From: SZUA-521 sp041738285
GTDB taxonomy: Bacteria > Pseudomonadota > Gammaproteobacteria > Pseudomonadales > Azotimanducaceae
Direction: 5' to 3'
DNA: 48,108 nt
Assembly (NCBI GenBank): GCA_041738285.1
Contig: JBGSQB010000040.1
Location: forward strand, 1 to 48,108
Shown here: piece after piece, positions 41,201-48,108 of the stretch
Numbering within the stretch: position 1 is the stretch's first letter
How the letters are laid out: every line of letters starts with the position of its first letter
Program-made: the position numbers and the translations under genes
Notes under the pieces: generated by a model
Database searches by the model: none
Told to the model about the DNA's origin: nothing
The model's input: only the letters and a program-made list of their open reading frames with translations

Positions 41201-41216
41201 TGTGATCTGTATCACC
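41201..41216. promoter_or_regulatory. CRP/Vfr-like binding site between divergent genes
   Basis: TGTGATCTGTATCACC matches the CRP-type palindrome TGTGA-N6-TCACA at all but one arm position. It lies 45 bp upstream of the dienelactone hydrolase start and 65 bp upstream of the divergent gene at 41281. Confidence 0.55.
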
Positions 41217-41280
41217 ACGTCGGCGCCGACTGGCGCCTTTGCGTCTTCGAGCGGACGGTTAGACTTGCACGACACCCGTA

Positions 41281-42045
41281 GTGGCATCGAAGCTCATGCA
41301 GTTCTTCGAAGGCCTGTCGACTCACCCGTCCATTGCGGGATTTCGCTCGCGCGCGGCGGCTTACGTTCGGCAGTTTCGACTCGATCGCGCCCTGCGCGCA
41401 GCGATCGCGACACGTTCCGGCCCCATCGCGGATGACGCGGTCGCGGAAATCTGTGAGACGTGGGGTGATCCTGGCCTCACGGCAAGCGACGGCTACCTGC
41501 GCGCGCTGCTGCTCGAAGCACAAAAGGCGCATGGCCACATTCTCCAGTGCGGCGCCGATCTGACGACATTGTTGACGGCGATTGTGGTGGAACGGCGAGG
41601 CGTGCGTCTTTGGACGCTCGAAAACAGCACCCACACAGCCAATGCGCTGCGATCGTGGCTTACGCAATACGGGCTGACGCAGACCCATATCATCGGTGCG
41701 CCGCTCGATCTCACGGACGCGGGCGTCGGCTACAGTCTAGATACCGAACGGCTGCCGGGCCCGTTCAGTCTCGTCGTGTGCGAGGCATCCAATGCCCACC
41801 CCGGCAGCGCGCGACGACTGCTGCCGCGAATGGAAGGGCGGTTACATGCCAATGCCGTGGCGCTGGTGCGGAATGTCAGAAGGCGTCGCGATCTGGACTA
41901 CCTCGCGCAGTGGTCACGCGACAATTCCGCATCGTTCGTCGTCAAGGGTAAAACGGAGCCGTTCGCCAAGATCGTGCTGCGCAATCAGGCGTCGGCCGCG
42001 AGCCACACGGAAGCCCGCATCAACACCGCGTTCGGCAGGCGATAG
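41281..42045 (+). CDS. Rossmann-fold methyltransferase-like protein
   Basis: A 254-residue protein. A helical N-terminus (residues 1-75) is followed by GHILQCGADLTTLLTAIVVE, which resembles the first SAM-binding strand and glycine turn of class I methyltransferases. RGVRLWTLENSTHTANALRS follows, where an acid ends strand 2, then FSLVVCEASNAHPGSARRLL and VALVRNVRRRRDL as later strands. The pattern agrees with an O-methyltransferase-like fold, but the central Gly motif is imperfect (Cys-Gly-Ala), so SAM binding is uncertain. Start GTG 41281 is used; ATG 41296 is in frame. Neither has a clear ribosome site. Confidence 0.7.
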   Translation: MASKLMQFFEGLSTHPSIAGFRSRAAAYVRQFRLDRALRAAIATRSGPIADDAVAEICETWGDPGLTASDGYLRALLLEAQKAHGHILQCGADLTTLLTAIVVERRGVRLWTLENSTHTANALRSWLTQYGLTQTHIIGAPLDLTDAGVGYSLDTERLPGPFSLVVCEASNAHPGSARRLLPRMEGRLHANAVALVRNVRRRRDLDYLAQWSRDNSASFVVKGKTEPFAKIVLRNQASAASHTEARINTAFGRR

Positions 42046-42050
42046 AACCA

Positions 42051-42070
42051 TCCGTTCAGGCTCCGTTCAG
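42051..42070 (+). promoter_or_regulatory. direct repeat TCCGTTCAG with 11-bp period
   Basis: TCCGTTCAG occurs at 42051-42059 and again at 42062-42070, one helical turn apart, as for tandem half-sites of OmpR-type response regulators. A TACATT hexamer (42082-42087) downstream could be the -10 box of the DUF3108 gene at 42117. Confidence 0.35.
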
Positions 42071-42116
42071 CCCGCAAGCGATACATTGAACCGTCGCAAT
42101 TCGGCGTGGTTTTCAG

Positions 42117-42770
42117 ATGTATCGCGCAATCATTCTTGCGGTCCTGCTGTCGAGTTCGACCACCTCCTGGGCGGCGACATTCGACTACGCCGTTTATCTT
42201 GCAGGCACGAAAGCTGGCGAGGCTCGGATCTCGGTTGCGAGCCTCGGCAGTCGTTACTCCGTTGCTGGTGTACTTCGCTCGGTCGGCGTGCTCGATGTCT
42301 TCACCGCATGGCGCGGTCGATTCCAGGCCGAAGGTGAGTTTGCCGATGGCACGGCATTACTCACACGCTACCAGTTCCAGGAGCGTGATCGCACCAATGT
42401 GCGCTACGTCAGCATCGAAGATGGTGTGCTCAGGCAGGTCAAGAACGGCCGCGTGCGTGCACCACAGATTGCGCCCGAGGGTGTGGACCTCCTGTCCGCC
42501 TTCGTTCTGCCGGGCGGCTGTCTGCCGCGCACTGCGCTCCATCTTGCCAAACAGAGCTACGCTCTCGACCTCGAGTCGAGCAGCAGTGGCGTGCTCGCGC
42601 GGTCGGCGCGATCGACCTTCAGTGGCGATGCACTGCAGTGTCGGTATCAAGTCGACAACGACGGATCGACTTTGCATGCCACGCTGTGGATCGCGCAGGT
42701 CAACGGTCTGTCGATTCCGGTGCGCATCGAGTTCGATGGATCGATTCAGGGGGGGATGTACTTGATCTGA
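42117..42770 (+). CDS. DUF3108 periplasmic protein
   Basis: A 217-residue DUF3108 protein. Signal peptide (YRAIILAVLLSSSTTSWA, cleavage near residue 19), then the beta-rich domain: FDYAVYLAGTKAGEARISVA, YSVAGVLRSVGVLDVFTAWR, YQFQERDRTNVRYVSI and LSIPVRIEFDGSIQGGMYLI. DUF3108 is thought to form an open beta-barrel or lipocalin-like fold in the periplasm; the role is unknown. ATG 42117 starts the signal peptide directly. Possible response-regulator half-sites lie just upstream. Confidence 0.88.
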   Translation: MYRAIILAVLLSSSTTSWAATFDYAVYLAGTKAGEARISVASLGSRYSVAGVLRSVGVLDVFTAWRGRFQAEGEFADGTALLTRYQFQERDRTNVRYVSIEDGVLRQVKNGRVRAPQIAPEGVDLLSAFVLPGGCLPRTALHLAKQSYALDLESSSSGVLARSARSTFSGDALQCRYQVDNDGSTLHATLWIAQVNGLSIPVRIEFDGSIQGGMYLI

Positions 42771-42817
42771 CGGCGCGTCCAAGATCGCGCTCTGTTGCAC
42801 TGGGAGGCAGACCCGCG

Positions 42818-43456
42818 ATGAGCCACAACCACGCGTTCATTCCAGCGGCCGGGCACGATCGGTTTCTGGCGTTCTATGATCCCCTGACGCGGTTGCTTGG
42901 AGCCCATGCGACACTTTCGCAACTGTGCGATCAGGCGGGGGTGCAGTCGGGTCAGCGCGTGCTCGACGTCGGCTGCGGTACCGGGACACTCGCCATCATG
43001 CTCGTGCGGCGCACGCCCGACGTGCGAATCGTCGGACTCGACCCTGATCCGAACGCACTCGATCGCGCACGACGTAAGGCGCGCGAAGCGGGCGCCGCCG
43101 TCGACTGGATACAGGGATTCGCCGACGCTATAGCGGAACCCGACGACACGTTCGATCACGTACTGTCTTCGCTCATGCTCCACCATCTTGATCTGGCGAC
43201 CAAACGTGCCGCACTGAGTGACGTGCGTCGTGTACTGAAACCGGGTGGAAGCGTTCACATCATGGATTTCGCGGCCGATGGCCACCAGTCGCGTGGCATG
43301 GTTGCCCGTCTGCTCCATGGCGAAGATTCGCTGCACGACAATACGACCGGCAGCATCGTTGCGATGCTGCGCGATGCCGGATTTGCGTCGGCGGCGCGCG
43401 TGCACAGGCGCCGCACACTGTTGGGGCCGATCGACTATCACCGTGCGGTGAAGTAG
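42818..43456 (+). CDS. class I SAM-dependent methyltransferase
   Basis: A 212-residue class I methyltransferase. Motif I is VLDVGCGTGTLAIML near residues 49-63, the acid ending strand 2 lies in IVGLDPDPNALDRAR, motif for strand 4 in FDHVLSSLMLHHL, and the LKPGGSVHIMDF turn is typical of UbiE/Methyltransf_11 members. The substrate is unknown. ATG 42818 has GGGAGG upstream. It starts 47 bp after the DUF3108 gene. An inverted-repeat element follows the stop. Confidence 0.93.
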   Translation: MSHNHAFIPAAGHDRFLAFYDPLTRLLGAHATLSQLCDQAGVQSGQRVLDVGCGTGTLAIMLVRRTPDVRIVGLDPDPNALDRARRKAREAGAAVDWIQGFADAIAEPDDTFDHVLSSLMLHHLDLATKRAALSDVRRVLKPGGSVHIMDFAADGHQSRGMVARLLHGEDSLHDNTTGSIVAMLRDAGFASAARVHRRRTLLGPIDYHRAVK

Positions 43457-43483
43457 ACGAGAAGGCAGGCACTGGAAGGCTGG

Positions 43484-43564
43484 GGGACAGTTACCCTATT
43501 CAGGTTCGACCCGTCGACGCGGTTGCGATGGATTTCAGCGAATCTGAATGGGAGAAACTGTCCC
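43484..43564. repeat. MITE-like element with 20-bp terminal inverted repeats
   Basis: GGGACAGTTACCCTATTCAG (43484-43503) is matched by an imperfect reverse complement at 43544-43564, which reads CTGAATGGGAGAAACTGTCC plus C. The arms flank about 40 bases. The right end touches the stop codon of the secreted protein gene at 43564. GGGGACAGT ends are, as I recall, common in small palindromic elements of environmental gammaproteobacteria. Confidence 0.6.
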
Positions 43565-43887
43565 TAGAGCGTTGCGCATTGCTGCATGTTCTCATCGCAA
43601 CAGGCGACAGTACCGCGCATCGAAAAGCACTGCAGCGCGCTGCCGATCACGCGCCGGGGCGCCGCGCCGCGCAGACTGCCGGGATCAACGCAGCGGAACT
43701 CCGATGTCTTGGGGCGCATCGTGCCCTGGTCGGTGCCCATCACATCTTTGAGATTGAACCAGTCGCGGCTGATCTGCTGGGTGACCTGCTGACAACCGGC
43801 GCCTGAGCCCACGCCAATTCCGAACGTCGGCTGCCCGGATGCGGGGATTGCAAGTGCAAGACACGATACGAGCAGCAGCGTTCTCAT
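43564..43887 (-). CDS. small secreted cysteine-containing hypothetical protein
   Basis: A 107-residue protein with signal peptide MRTLLLVSCLALAIPASG and cleavage near residue 18. The mature part has five cysteines (in GAGCQQV, EFRCVD, LQCFS and VACCDEN) and a sixth near the end (MQQCATL), enough for three disulfides. The family is not recognised. ATG 43887 is chosen since GGGGG lies upstream and it opens the signal peptide; the frame continues further but without sense. Its stop codon lies at the edge of the MITE-like repeat, so the C-terminus may have been set by that insertion. Confidence 0.68.
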   Translation of the reverse strand: MRTLLLVSCLALAIPASGQPTFGIGVGSGAGCQQVTQQISRDWFNLKDVMGTDQGTMRPKTSEFRCVDPGSLRGAAPRRVIGSALQCFSMRGTVACCDENMQQCATL

Positions 43888-43997
43888 GGAGCAGCCCCCG
43901 TGATTGCGTTTCGACAGCATACTCCGAGCATGCCGGAACGCCATTGCCCGCAACCCACTGACGGTGGAGGATGGCGCAGAAGCCAAAGGACATCTAT

Positions 43998-44579
43998 ATG
44001 CATCTCACCACCACGTTCCTGCGCGGCCTCGGCGTCGTGTTGCCAATTGCGCTCACTTTGTACCTCGTCGTCTGGATTGCTGGCGCCGCAGAGGCGCTAC
44101 TGGCGCCGATGGCGCGGCTGATCGTTCCCGACGAGTACTACATTCCCGGTCTTGGCGTAGTGCTAGGGATGCTCATGGTCTATGTCGCTGGCGTGCTGGT
44201 GCGTTTGTTCGTGTTCGAGTGGCTGGTGGGCTACGGTCAACGCATGCTCGAACGCACACCATTGGTGAAGAGCATCTACAACGCGCTCAACGACTTCGTC
44301 AGTTACGTGTCGCGCCGGCCGTCCGAGGATACCTCGCGTGTCGTCAGCGTTAGGCTGCTCGATGATCTGTCGGTCGTGGGTTTCATCACCGACACCAATC
44401 CTGTTGCCATGCGTCCCGAAGGGGACGCACAGAACCGGGTTGCGGTATACCTCCCCATGAGCTACCAGGTCGGTGGCTATACCGTGCTGGTACCGCGCGA
44501 ACGGCTGACGCCGCTCAATCTCGCGGTCGAGGACGCCATGCGGCTGGTGCTCACCGCCGGTGTCGCCAACCGCGGCTGA
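43998..44579 (+). CDS. DUF502 membrane protein
   Basis: A 193-residue DUF502 protein. There are two transmembrane helices (TFLRGLGVVLPIALTLYLVV and GLGVVLGMLMVYVAGVLVRL), then the conserved soluble part: MLERTPLVKSIYNALNDFVS, VVSVRLLDDLSVVGFITDTN and GGYTVLVPRERLTPLNLAVE. The family is widespread in bacteria and plants (LIKE-COV) with unclear function, possibly at envelope contact or trafficking. ATG 43998 is chosen because AAAGGA lies seven bases upstream; ATG 43971 in frame has GGAGG directly abutting and is less likely. Confidence 0.92.
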   Translation: MHLTTTFLRGLGVVLPIALTLYLVVWIAGAAEALLAPMARLIVPDEYYIPGLGVVLGMLMVYVAGVLVRLFVFEWLVGYGQRMLERTPLVKSIYNALNDFVSYVSRRPSEDTSRVVSVRLLDDLSVVGFITDTNPVAMRPEGDAQNRVAVYLPMSYQVGGYTVLVPRERLTPLNLAVEDAMRLVLTAGVANRG

Positions 44580-44594
44580 CGGAGGACTGGTTCT

Positions 44595-45554
44595 TCAAAC
44601 AACGATTGCCTTGCCGATCACCTGACGTTCGGTGATCAGCTTGAGCGCGGTGGCTGTGTCAGCCAATGCGACTCGATGTGAGATGTAGGGTCGGATTCTG
44701 CCGCTCGCGAGCCAGGCCATCAGCACGTCGGCGTTGCGCTTCGCCCACGCCGGATCGTGGCGCTGCAGTCCGCCGACAGTAAAGCCGATCACCGATGCAT
44801 CTTTGATCAGCAGGTGGTTGGTCTTGGCGAGACCAACTCGGCCGCTGGTGAACCCGACGATCAGAATGCGTCCGAACGGCGCGACGCAGCGCATCGATTC
44901 ATCGAACACGTCACCGCCGACCGGGTCGTAGATCACGTCGGCGCCACGCCCGCCGGTGAGTTCCTTGACAGCCTCGCGAAAGCCATCCGTGTAGTTGATC
45001 AAGTGATCTGCACCCATCGCGCGCACCACATCGAGTTTGGCGTCGCTTCCCGCGGTCGCGATGACCGTCGCGCCATAGAGCTTGCCGACATCGACTGCGG
45101 CAAGCCCCACGCCGCCGGCGGCGCCATGTACCAGCAGTGATTCGCCTTGACGCAGGTTCGCGCGCTGCATGGCATACAGGGCGGTTGCGTAGTTGGATCG
45201 AAACGCGGCGGCGGCTTCGAGGTCGACACCGTCTGGCAACCGCGTGATTCGCGATGCCGGGACGATAATCTGTTCGACACAGCCCCCCGGGGTCAGCACG
45301 GCATCGCCAACGCGAATGTCCTTCACGCCGGTGCCAACGGCGATGACGCGGCCGGCGCCCTCGCCACCAACGACAAAAGGCAAATCCGGCTTGACCTGAT
45401 ACTGACCCGCGATCATCAGTACGTCGGTGTAGCTCACGCCGCGCGCGTGGATGGCCACCTTGATCTGACCTTCAGCGGGTGCACCGGGCTCCGGTAGGTC
45501 GCGAACGACCAGATCATCGGGACCACCGAGCTTTTCGCAGTAGACAGCCTTCAT
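44595..45554 (-). CDS. NAD(P)H:quinone oxidoreductase, zinc-independent MDR family
   Basis: A 319-residue medium-chain dehydrogenase/reductase. GroES-like N-terminus: MKAVYCEKLGGPDDLVVRDL and GVSYTDVLMIAGQYQ. The cofactor domain has LLVHGAAGGVGLAAVDVGKL (AAxGGVG), YDPVGGDVFDES and a C-terminal ALKLITERQVIGKAIVV. The catalytic zinc ligands of alcohol dehydrogenases are absent, as expected for the quinone oxidoreductase branch. ATG 45554 starts the conserved MKAV. The frame stays open upstream but is not used. It diverges from the amidotransferase-like gene, whose sigma-54 promoter lies in the shared gap. Confidence 0.93.
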   Translation of the reverse strand: MKAVYCEKLGGPDDLVVRDLPEPGAPAEGQIKVAIHARGVSYTDVLMIAGQYQVKPDLPFVVGGEGAGRVIAVGTGVKDIRVGDAVLTPGGCVEQIIVPASRITRLPDGVDLEAAAAFRSNYATALYAMQRANLRQGESLLVHGAAGGVGLAAVDVGKLYGATVIATAGSDAKLDVVRAMGADHLINYTDGFREAVKELTGGRGADVIYDPVGGDVFDESMRCVAPFGRILIVGFTSGRVGLAKTNHLLIKDASVIGFTVGGLQRHDPAWAKRNADVLMAWLASGRIRPYISHRVALADTATALKLITERQVIGKAIVV

Positions 45555-45660
45555 CGACGACTCACCATGAACGAACGCGCAAACGGTAGCGCGCGCTCTG
45601 CCCAGGTACAACGTAAGTGCGCCGAACGCGGGCGATTTGCGTGCGCCGGGCCGCACCGAC

Positions 45661-45676
45661 GGACCAATTTGGTGCG
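45661..45676 (+). promoter_or_regulatory. NtrC-like binding site
   Basis: GGACCAATTTGGTGC fits the NtrC consensus GCACC-N5-GGTGC with a single arm mismatch. Its centre lies about 75 bp upstream of the start point predicted from the sigma-54 promoter at 45717-45732. Confidence 0.5.
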
Positions 45677-45716
45677 TTCCGATGCGAAGTCGCGCAGGGC
45701 TCGGCGCCACTCTGTG

Positions 45717-45732
45717 TGGTCCGAATCTTGCT
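45717..45732 (+). promoter_or_regulatory. sigma-54 (-24/-12) promoter
   Basis: TGGTCCGAATCTTGCT matches the sigma-54 pattern TGGCACG-N4-TTGCW with two mismatches; the invariant GG-N10-GC spacing is exact. The predicted start point near 45743 lies about 29 bases before ATG 45772. Confidence 0.55.
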
Positions 45733-45771
45733 CGGTTCGCGAGCACTTGCCTGGGGTGGGGACGGCACCGT

Positions 45772-47196
45772 ATGTCGATGGGCGTGACGAGTTCGATCGA
45801 CGACGATTCCGCGGCGGGTACGTCCCGACGGCGACCCACACTGCAAGAACTCGGCTGGCGCACGCGATCGGGCATTCTTGGCCACCATCCGTCGAGCGTT
45901 CAGTCGATCCACGCGCTGCTCGGCTATTTCCTCAAGGATAGAAGTTCACCAACGCCCTTCCCGGGTCGTGACATGCTGGTGCACAACGATTGCTTCGAGT
46001 GGGGCATCGCCGCGCCGCTCGAGAAGGTCATCGTGAGCCAGCACGAACTGGACCTGCTGCTGCGTATGCCGGAGTTGTATCGACAGAGCGTTTCCATCAT
46101 CGAGCCCTGGCCCGATGTCGGCATCAATGTTCACGGAGAAGGTGTGCGGGCATCGAAAAACGTCGCATACATACTTCAGCAGATCGCAGACGCCGACAGT
46201 ATTTTGTACCCGATCTGGCGCAGCGGCATCGCCAATGCCGAGCGACTCGCCAACGTGCTGAGTGCTGGAATCGTGACCGTGTTTCAGGGTGGCAATCCAT
46301 CCGCCCACGACGCCGACAGCTTCAATGGTGCGAATGCGAACCTGGAAGATCTGCTTGCTCTGGTGGATCAGCTGTTGCTGCGTCGGTCGGCCGGCAGCGC
46401 GCCGAGCATCTTCATCTGCCTGGGGCATCAACTCGCGGCGGTGTCACACATCCGCCTCATCAAGCGCGCCGTGCGAGATGTGTTGGCCCAGCGTCAGTTG
46501 CCGTTGGATACCCAAGGCCATGCGTTGGCGTCGCTGACCCGATGTTGCGAACGAATCGCGCAGGTCGGTGAGTCTCTGCCGGTGATCAAAGCGGATCGCG
46601 TCGTGGCCAGGGGCTGGCACGATACAAAGTTCGCTGTTGCACGCAATGAGGATCTAGAAATCGGAACGCGGCGACTGCTGCCGTATCGACGCAGCACGAC
46701 GAGTAGTCATGTCCCAGCCGAACTGCATCAGTCGCACGCGCTCATCGCCGATGAACTCGAAGGTGTGATCGATACGATGATCACACTCGAGCGTGAACTC
46801 AACATCGAGATGTTTCACTGCGACGAGGTCAACGAAGAAGCGGCTCTGTTTGCCAGTTGGGCTTACAAGCAGCTGCACGACGAGATCGTGCCGCTGCGAC
46901 ATGAACTTGCGGTGAGCGCTCTGTCGTGGTTGTTGCGTCTACCGTACACCCTGGAGATCTTGTCGCAGACCCGCGTGAATGCCGATGCATTGACCGAGGT
47001 CTGCACGACAGCGATCTACTACAAGGACTGGGAGACCCACACGATCCGGCGGTCCTTTACGTCACAGTTTCACCCGGAGCTGATGGCGGACATACGCGAC
47101 ATCGGCCGCCGCCCGGGACCCAGGTATGCTGAGCTCAAGGACAACGATGGGGTTCGATTGCTCGTCCGCCTGCTCTACCACGGGATGCAGGAGTAA
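45772..47196 (+). CDS. class I glutamine amidotransferase-like protein of unusual layout
   Basis: A 474-residue protein. FICLGHQLAAVSHI carries Cys216 in the class I glutamine amidotransferase nucleophile motif. SQFHPELM near the C-terminus has His434 and Glu436, the other two triad residues. About 218 residues separate Cys from His; normal domains have about 90, so a helical insert of roughly 130 residues seems present (HALIADELEGVIDTMITLER, EEAALFASWAYKQLHDEIVP). Residues 60-215 form an alpha/beta region. The acceptor substrate is unknown. ATG 45772 follows GGGGTGGGGA; ATG 45778 is close. A sigma-54 promoter and NtrC-like site upstream suggest nitrogen control, which fits glutamine use. Confidence 0.78.
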   Translation: MSMGVTSSIDDDSAAGTSRRRPTLQELGWRTRSGILGHHPSSVQSIHALLGYFLKDRSSPTPFPGRDMLVHNDCFEWGIAAPLEKVIVSQHELDLLLRMPELYRQSVSIIEPWPDVGINVHGEGVRASKNVAYILQQIADADSILYPIWRSGIANAERLANVLSAGIVTVFQGGNPSAHDADSFNGANANLEDLLALVDQLLLRRSAGSAPSIFICLGHQLAAVSHIRLIKRAVRDVLAQRQLPLDTQGHALASLTRCCERIAQVGESLPVIKADRVVARGWHDTKFAVARNEDLEIGTRRLLPYRRSTTSSHVPAELHQSHALIADELEGVIDTMITLERELNIEMFHCDEVNEEAALFASWAYKQLHDEIVPLRHELAVSALSWLLRLPYTLEILSQTRVNADALTEVCTTAIYYKDWETHTIRRSFTSQFHPELMADIRDIGRRPGPRYAELKDNDGVRLLVRLLYHGMQE

Positions 47197-47211
47197 CTCG
47201 TCTCCTGCCGC

Positions 47212-47844
47212 TCACCTGTGCCTGCCCACGGCGGTCGTCATCATCAGAAATCCAGTGAACGCGGCGTTGCTCGGCGACAGCGACGGGCTGACTGCCGCTT
47301 TCATCGCCGCGATGGCATCGCAATAGCGCGCATAGAAGTCCCAGCTCGGGCGCGCGTTGTAGACGAGATCCGTCAACTCGAACTGTCTGATGACATTCTT
47401 CGTTGTCGTCGGTTTGACGAAAACGTCGTCGTCGGGACGGTACTGATACAGACAGATCGTCATCAGGCTCCACTTCGCGAGCTTCGCCTCGCCGAGGCGA
47501 TCGACGAGACGATCGAAGCCCTGTTGCTGTCTTCCGTGCAGCAGCTGCTTGAATTCGGTTGCGATCATTGTCCGATCGTCGCGCGTCGCACCCTTGACGA
47601 AGTCGCGAAACTTCGGCTTCTCGAACATCGACACCATGGAAGATCGCGCGACGATCTTGACGATGTCTTCGAGCACCTGCGCCTGATTGTTGAAGGCCTT
47701 CTTTGCCAACGCGGAAGCGGCGAACTCGGACAGCTTTCCTACGTTGTGGCGCTTGCCGATCTGTTTGATCTCGTCATTGGCGAAGCCGCCGGGATATCGG
47801 TGCAGGAACAGTGCCTCGGCTTCGCGCAATTTGTTCAGATTCAT
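47212..47844 (-). CDS. hypothetical cytoplasmic protein
   Basis: A 210-residue protein without signal peptide or clear membrane helix. It is basic and mostly helical (KLREAEALFLHRYPGGFAND, LAKKAFNNQAQVLEDIVKIV, RDDRTMIATEFKQLLHGRQQ, AKLAKWSLMTICLYQYRPDD, DVFVKPTTTKNVIRQFEL). I recall similar proteins annotated only as hypothetical; the VFVKPTTTK segment looks conserved-like, with polar residues that could bind a ligand. ATG 47844 is the first start in the frame. It is convergent with the amidotransferase-like gene, 15 bp apart. Confidence 0.8.
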   Translation of the reverse strand: MNLNKLREAEALFLHRYPGGFANDEIKQIGKRHNVGKLSEFAASALAKKAFNNQAQVLEDIVKIVARSSMVSMFEKPKFRDFVKGATRDDRTMIATEFKQLLHGRQQQGFDRLVDRLGEAKLAKWSLMTICLYQYRPDDDVFVKPTTTKNVIRQFELTDLVYNARPSWDFYARYCDAIAAMKAAVSPSLSPSNAAFTGFLMMTTAVGRHR

Positions 47845-47998
47845 ACGTCGCTCTCGCGATCAGGATGCGTGACCATAGCCTATCTAGGGAAGCTCTGAAC
47901 AAGTTCCGCGAGCGCGCCGTGAGCAGGCATGCGGCTGGCGAGGCGCCACCGCGAAGACAGTACCCGACGGTACGGCGAGCGGTGGCAACAACTGCGAA

Positions 47999-48108
47999 TT
48001 GCGTAAATGCATGACGATTCCAACGACCACGCCTCGCACCGATCGGGCGATGTCCGCTTCATGCTTGACGGCTACGTATTCAGGCTGGTTCGTCATGCAT
48101 TTGCGTAA
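47999..48108. repeat. 19-bp inverted repeats flanking the last 110 bases
   Basis: TTGCGTAAATGCATGACGA (47999-48017) is the reverse complement, with two mismatches, of the last 19 bases of the window (48090-48108). The arms flank about 72 bases without a convincing gene. It could be a small mobile element, a large hairpin or an end artefact of assembly. The whole stretch 47845-48108 shows no supported gene. Confidence 0.5.

Noticed and set aside
43528..43806. A 92-codon plus-strand frame over the small secreted protein
   Set aside because: It starts inside the MITE-like element and is antisense to the gene with a signal peptide and ribosome site.
47884..48096. A 70-codon minus-strand open frame at the window end
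   Set aside because: It starts inside the inverted repeat, shows no domain or signal peptide, and a competing frame overlaps it.
47999..48108. Integron attC site
   Set aside because: The inverted arms do not carry the GTTRRRY/RYYYAAC core sites, and there is no integrase or cassette pattern.

Overview
The window reads as a compact, high-GC (roughly 60-65% by eye) proteobacterial chromosome segment, most likely from a gammaproteobacterium. The support is indirect: DUF3108, DUF502, NnrU, MnmH and LemA/YgcG-type genes, many GTG and TTG starts, very short intergenic gaps, and REP-like palindromes of a kind common in that class. No rRNA, tRNA, CRISPR array, integrase or phage gene was seen. No stretch longer than 300 bases lacks a gene.

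Region 1 (1-17.9 kb) looks like a catabolic island. After a truncated enoyl-CoA hydratase and a small secreted protein, a LysR regulator heads a tightly packed plus-strand gene set: alpha/beta hydrolase, GH78 alpha-L-rhamnosidase, cobalt-type nitrile hydratase beta and alpha subunits with their accessory protein, an unpartnered molybdenum hydroxylase large subunit, and an ACMSD-like amidohydrolase. It meets head-on a minus-strand set of an amidohydrolase, two tandem cytochromes P450 and two SDRs. An MFS transporter and a ThuA-like protein diverge from that second set. Together they suggest uptake, derhamnosylation, nitrile hydration and oxidation of a glycosylated nitrile-containing compound. 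The substrate is inferred.

Region 2 (17.9-33.5 kb) is mostly housekeeping and stress functions. It holds a lipoprotein, mnmH (tRNA 2-selenouridine synthase) and MFS operon, msrA, a PPOX-like protein, an Hsp70-like ATPase, a CoA-type Nudix hydrolase, a thioesterase, a GST, a MAPEG protein, an epoxide-hydrolase-like enzyme, an ABM monooxygenase, a LemA and two-TPM operon, a MgtC/DUF4010 membrane protein and a TM2 protein.

Region 3 (33.5-34.6 kb) is the most striking locus. Two adjacent minus-strand reading frames are one AhpD-like protein interrupted by a single in-frame TGA. The TGA sits exactly where the second cysteine of the AhpD E-x11-C-x2-C-x3-H active site belongs. A strong stem-loop starts one base after it. 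This is a candidate selenoprotein with a bacterial SECIS element. mnmH in the same window is independent evidence that the organism uses selenium.

Region 4 (34.6-48.1 kb) holds metY, alpha/beta hydrolases, SDRs, NnrU, a dienelactone hydrolase with an apparent internal deletion, two methyltransferase-like proteins, DUF3108 and DUF502 proteins, a quinone oxidoreductase, and an unusual class I glutamine-amidotransferase-like protein. The last is preceded by a good sigma-54 promoter and an NtrC-like palindrome. Several small inverted-repeat elements (REPIN/MITE-like) lie between genes.
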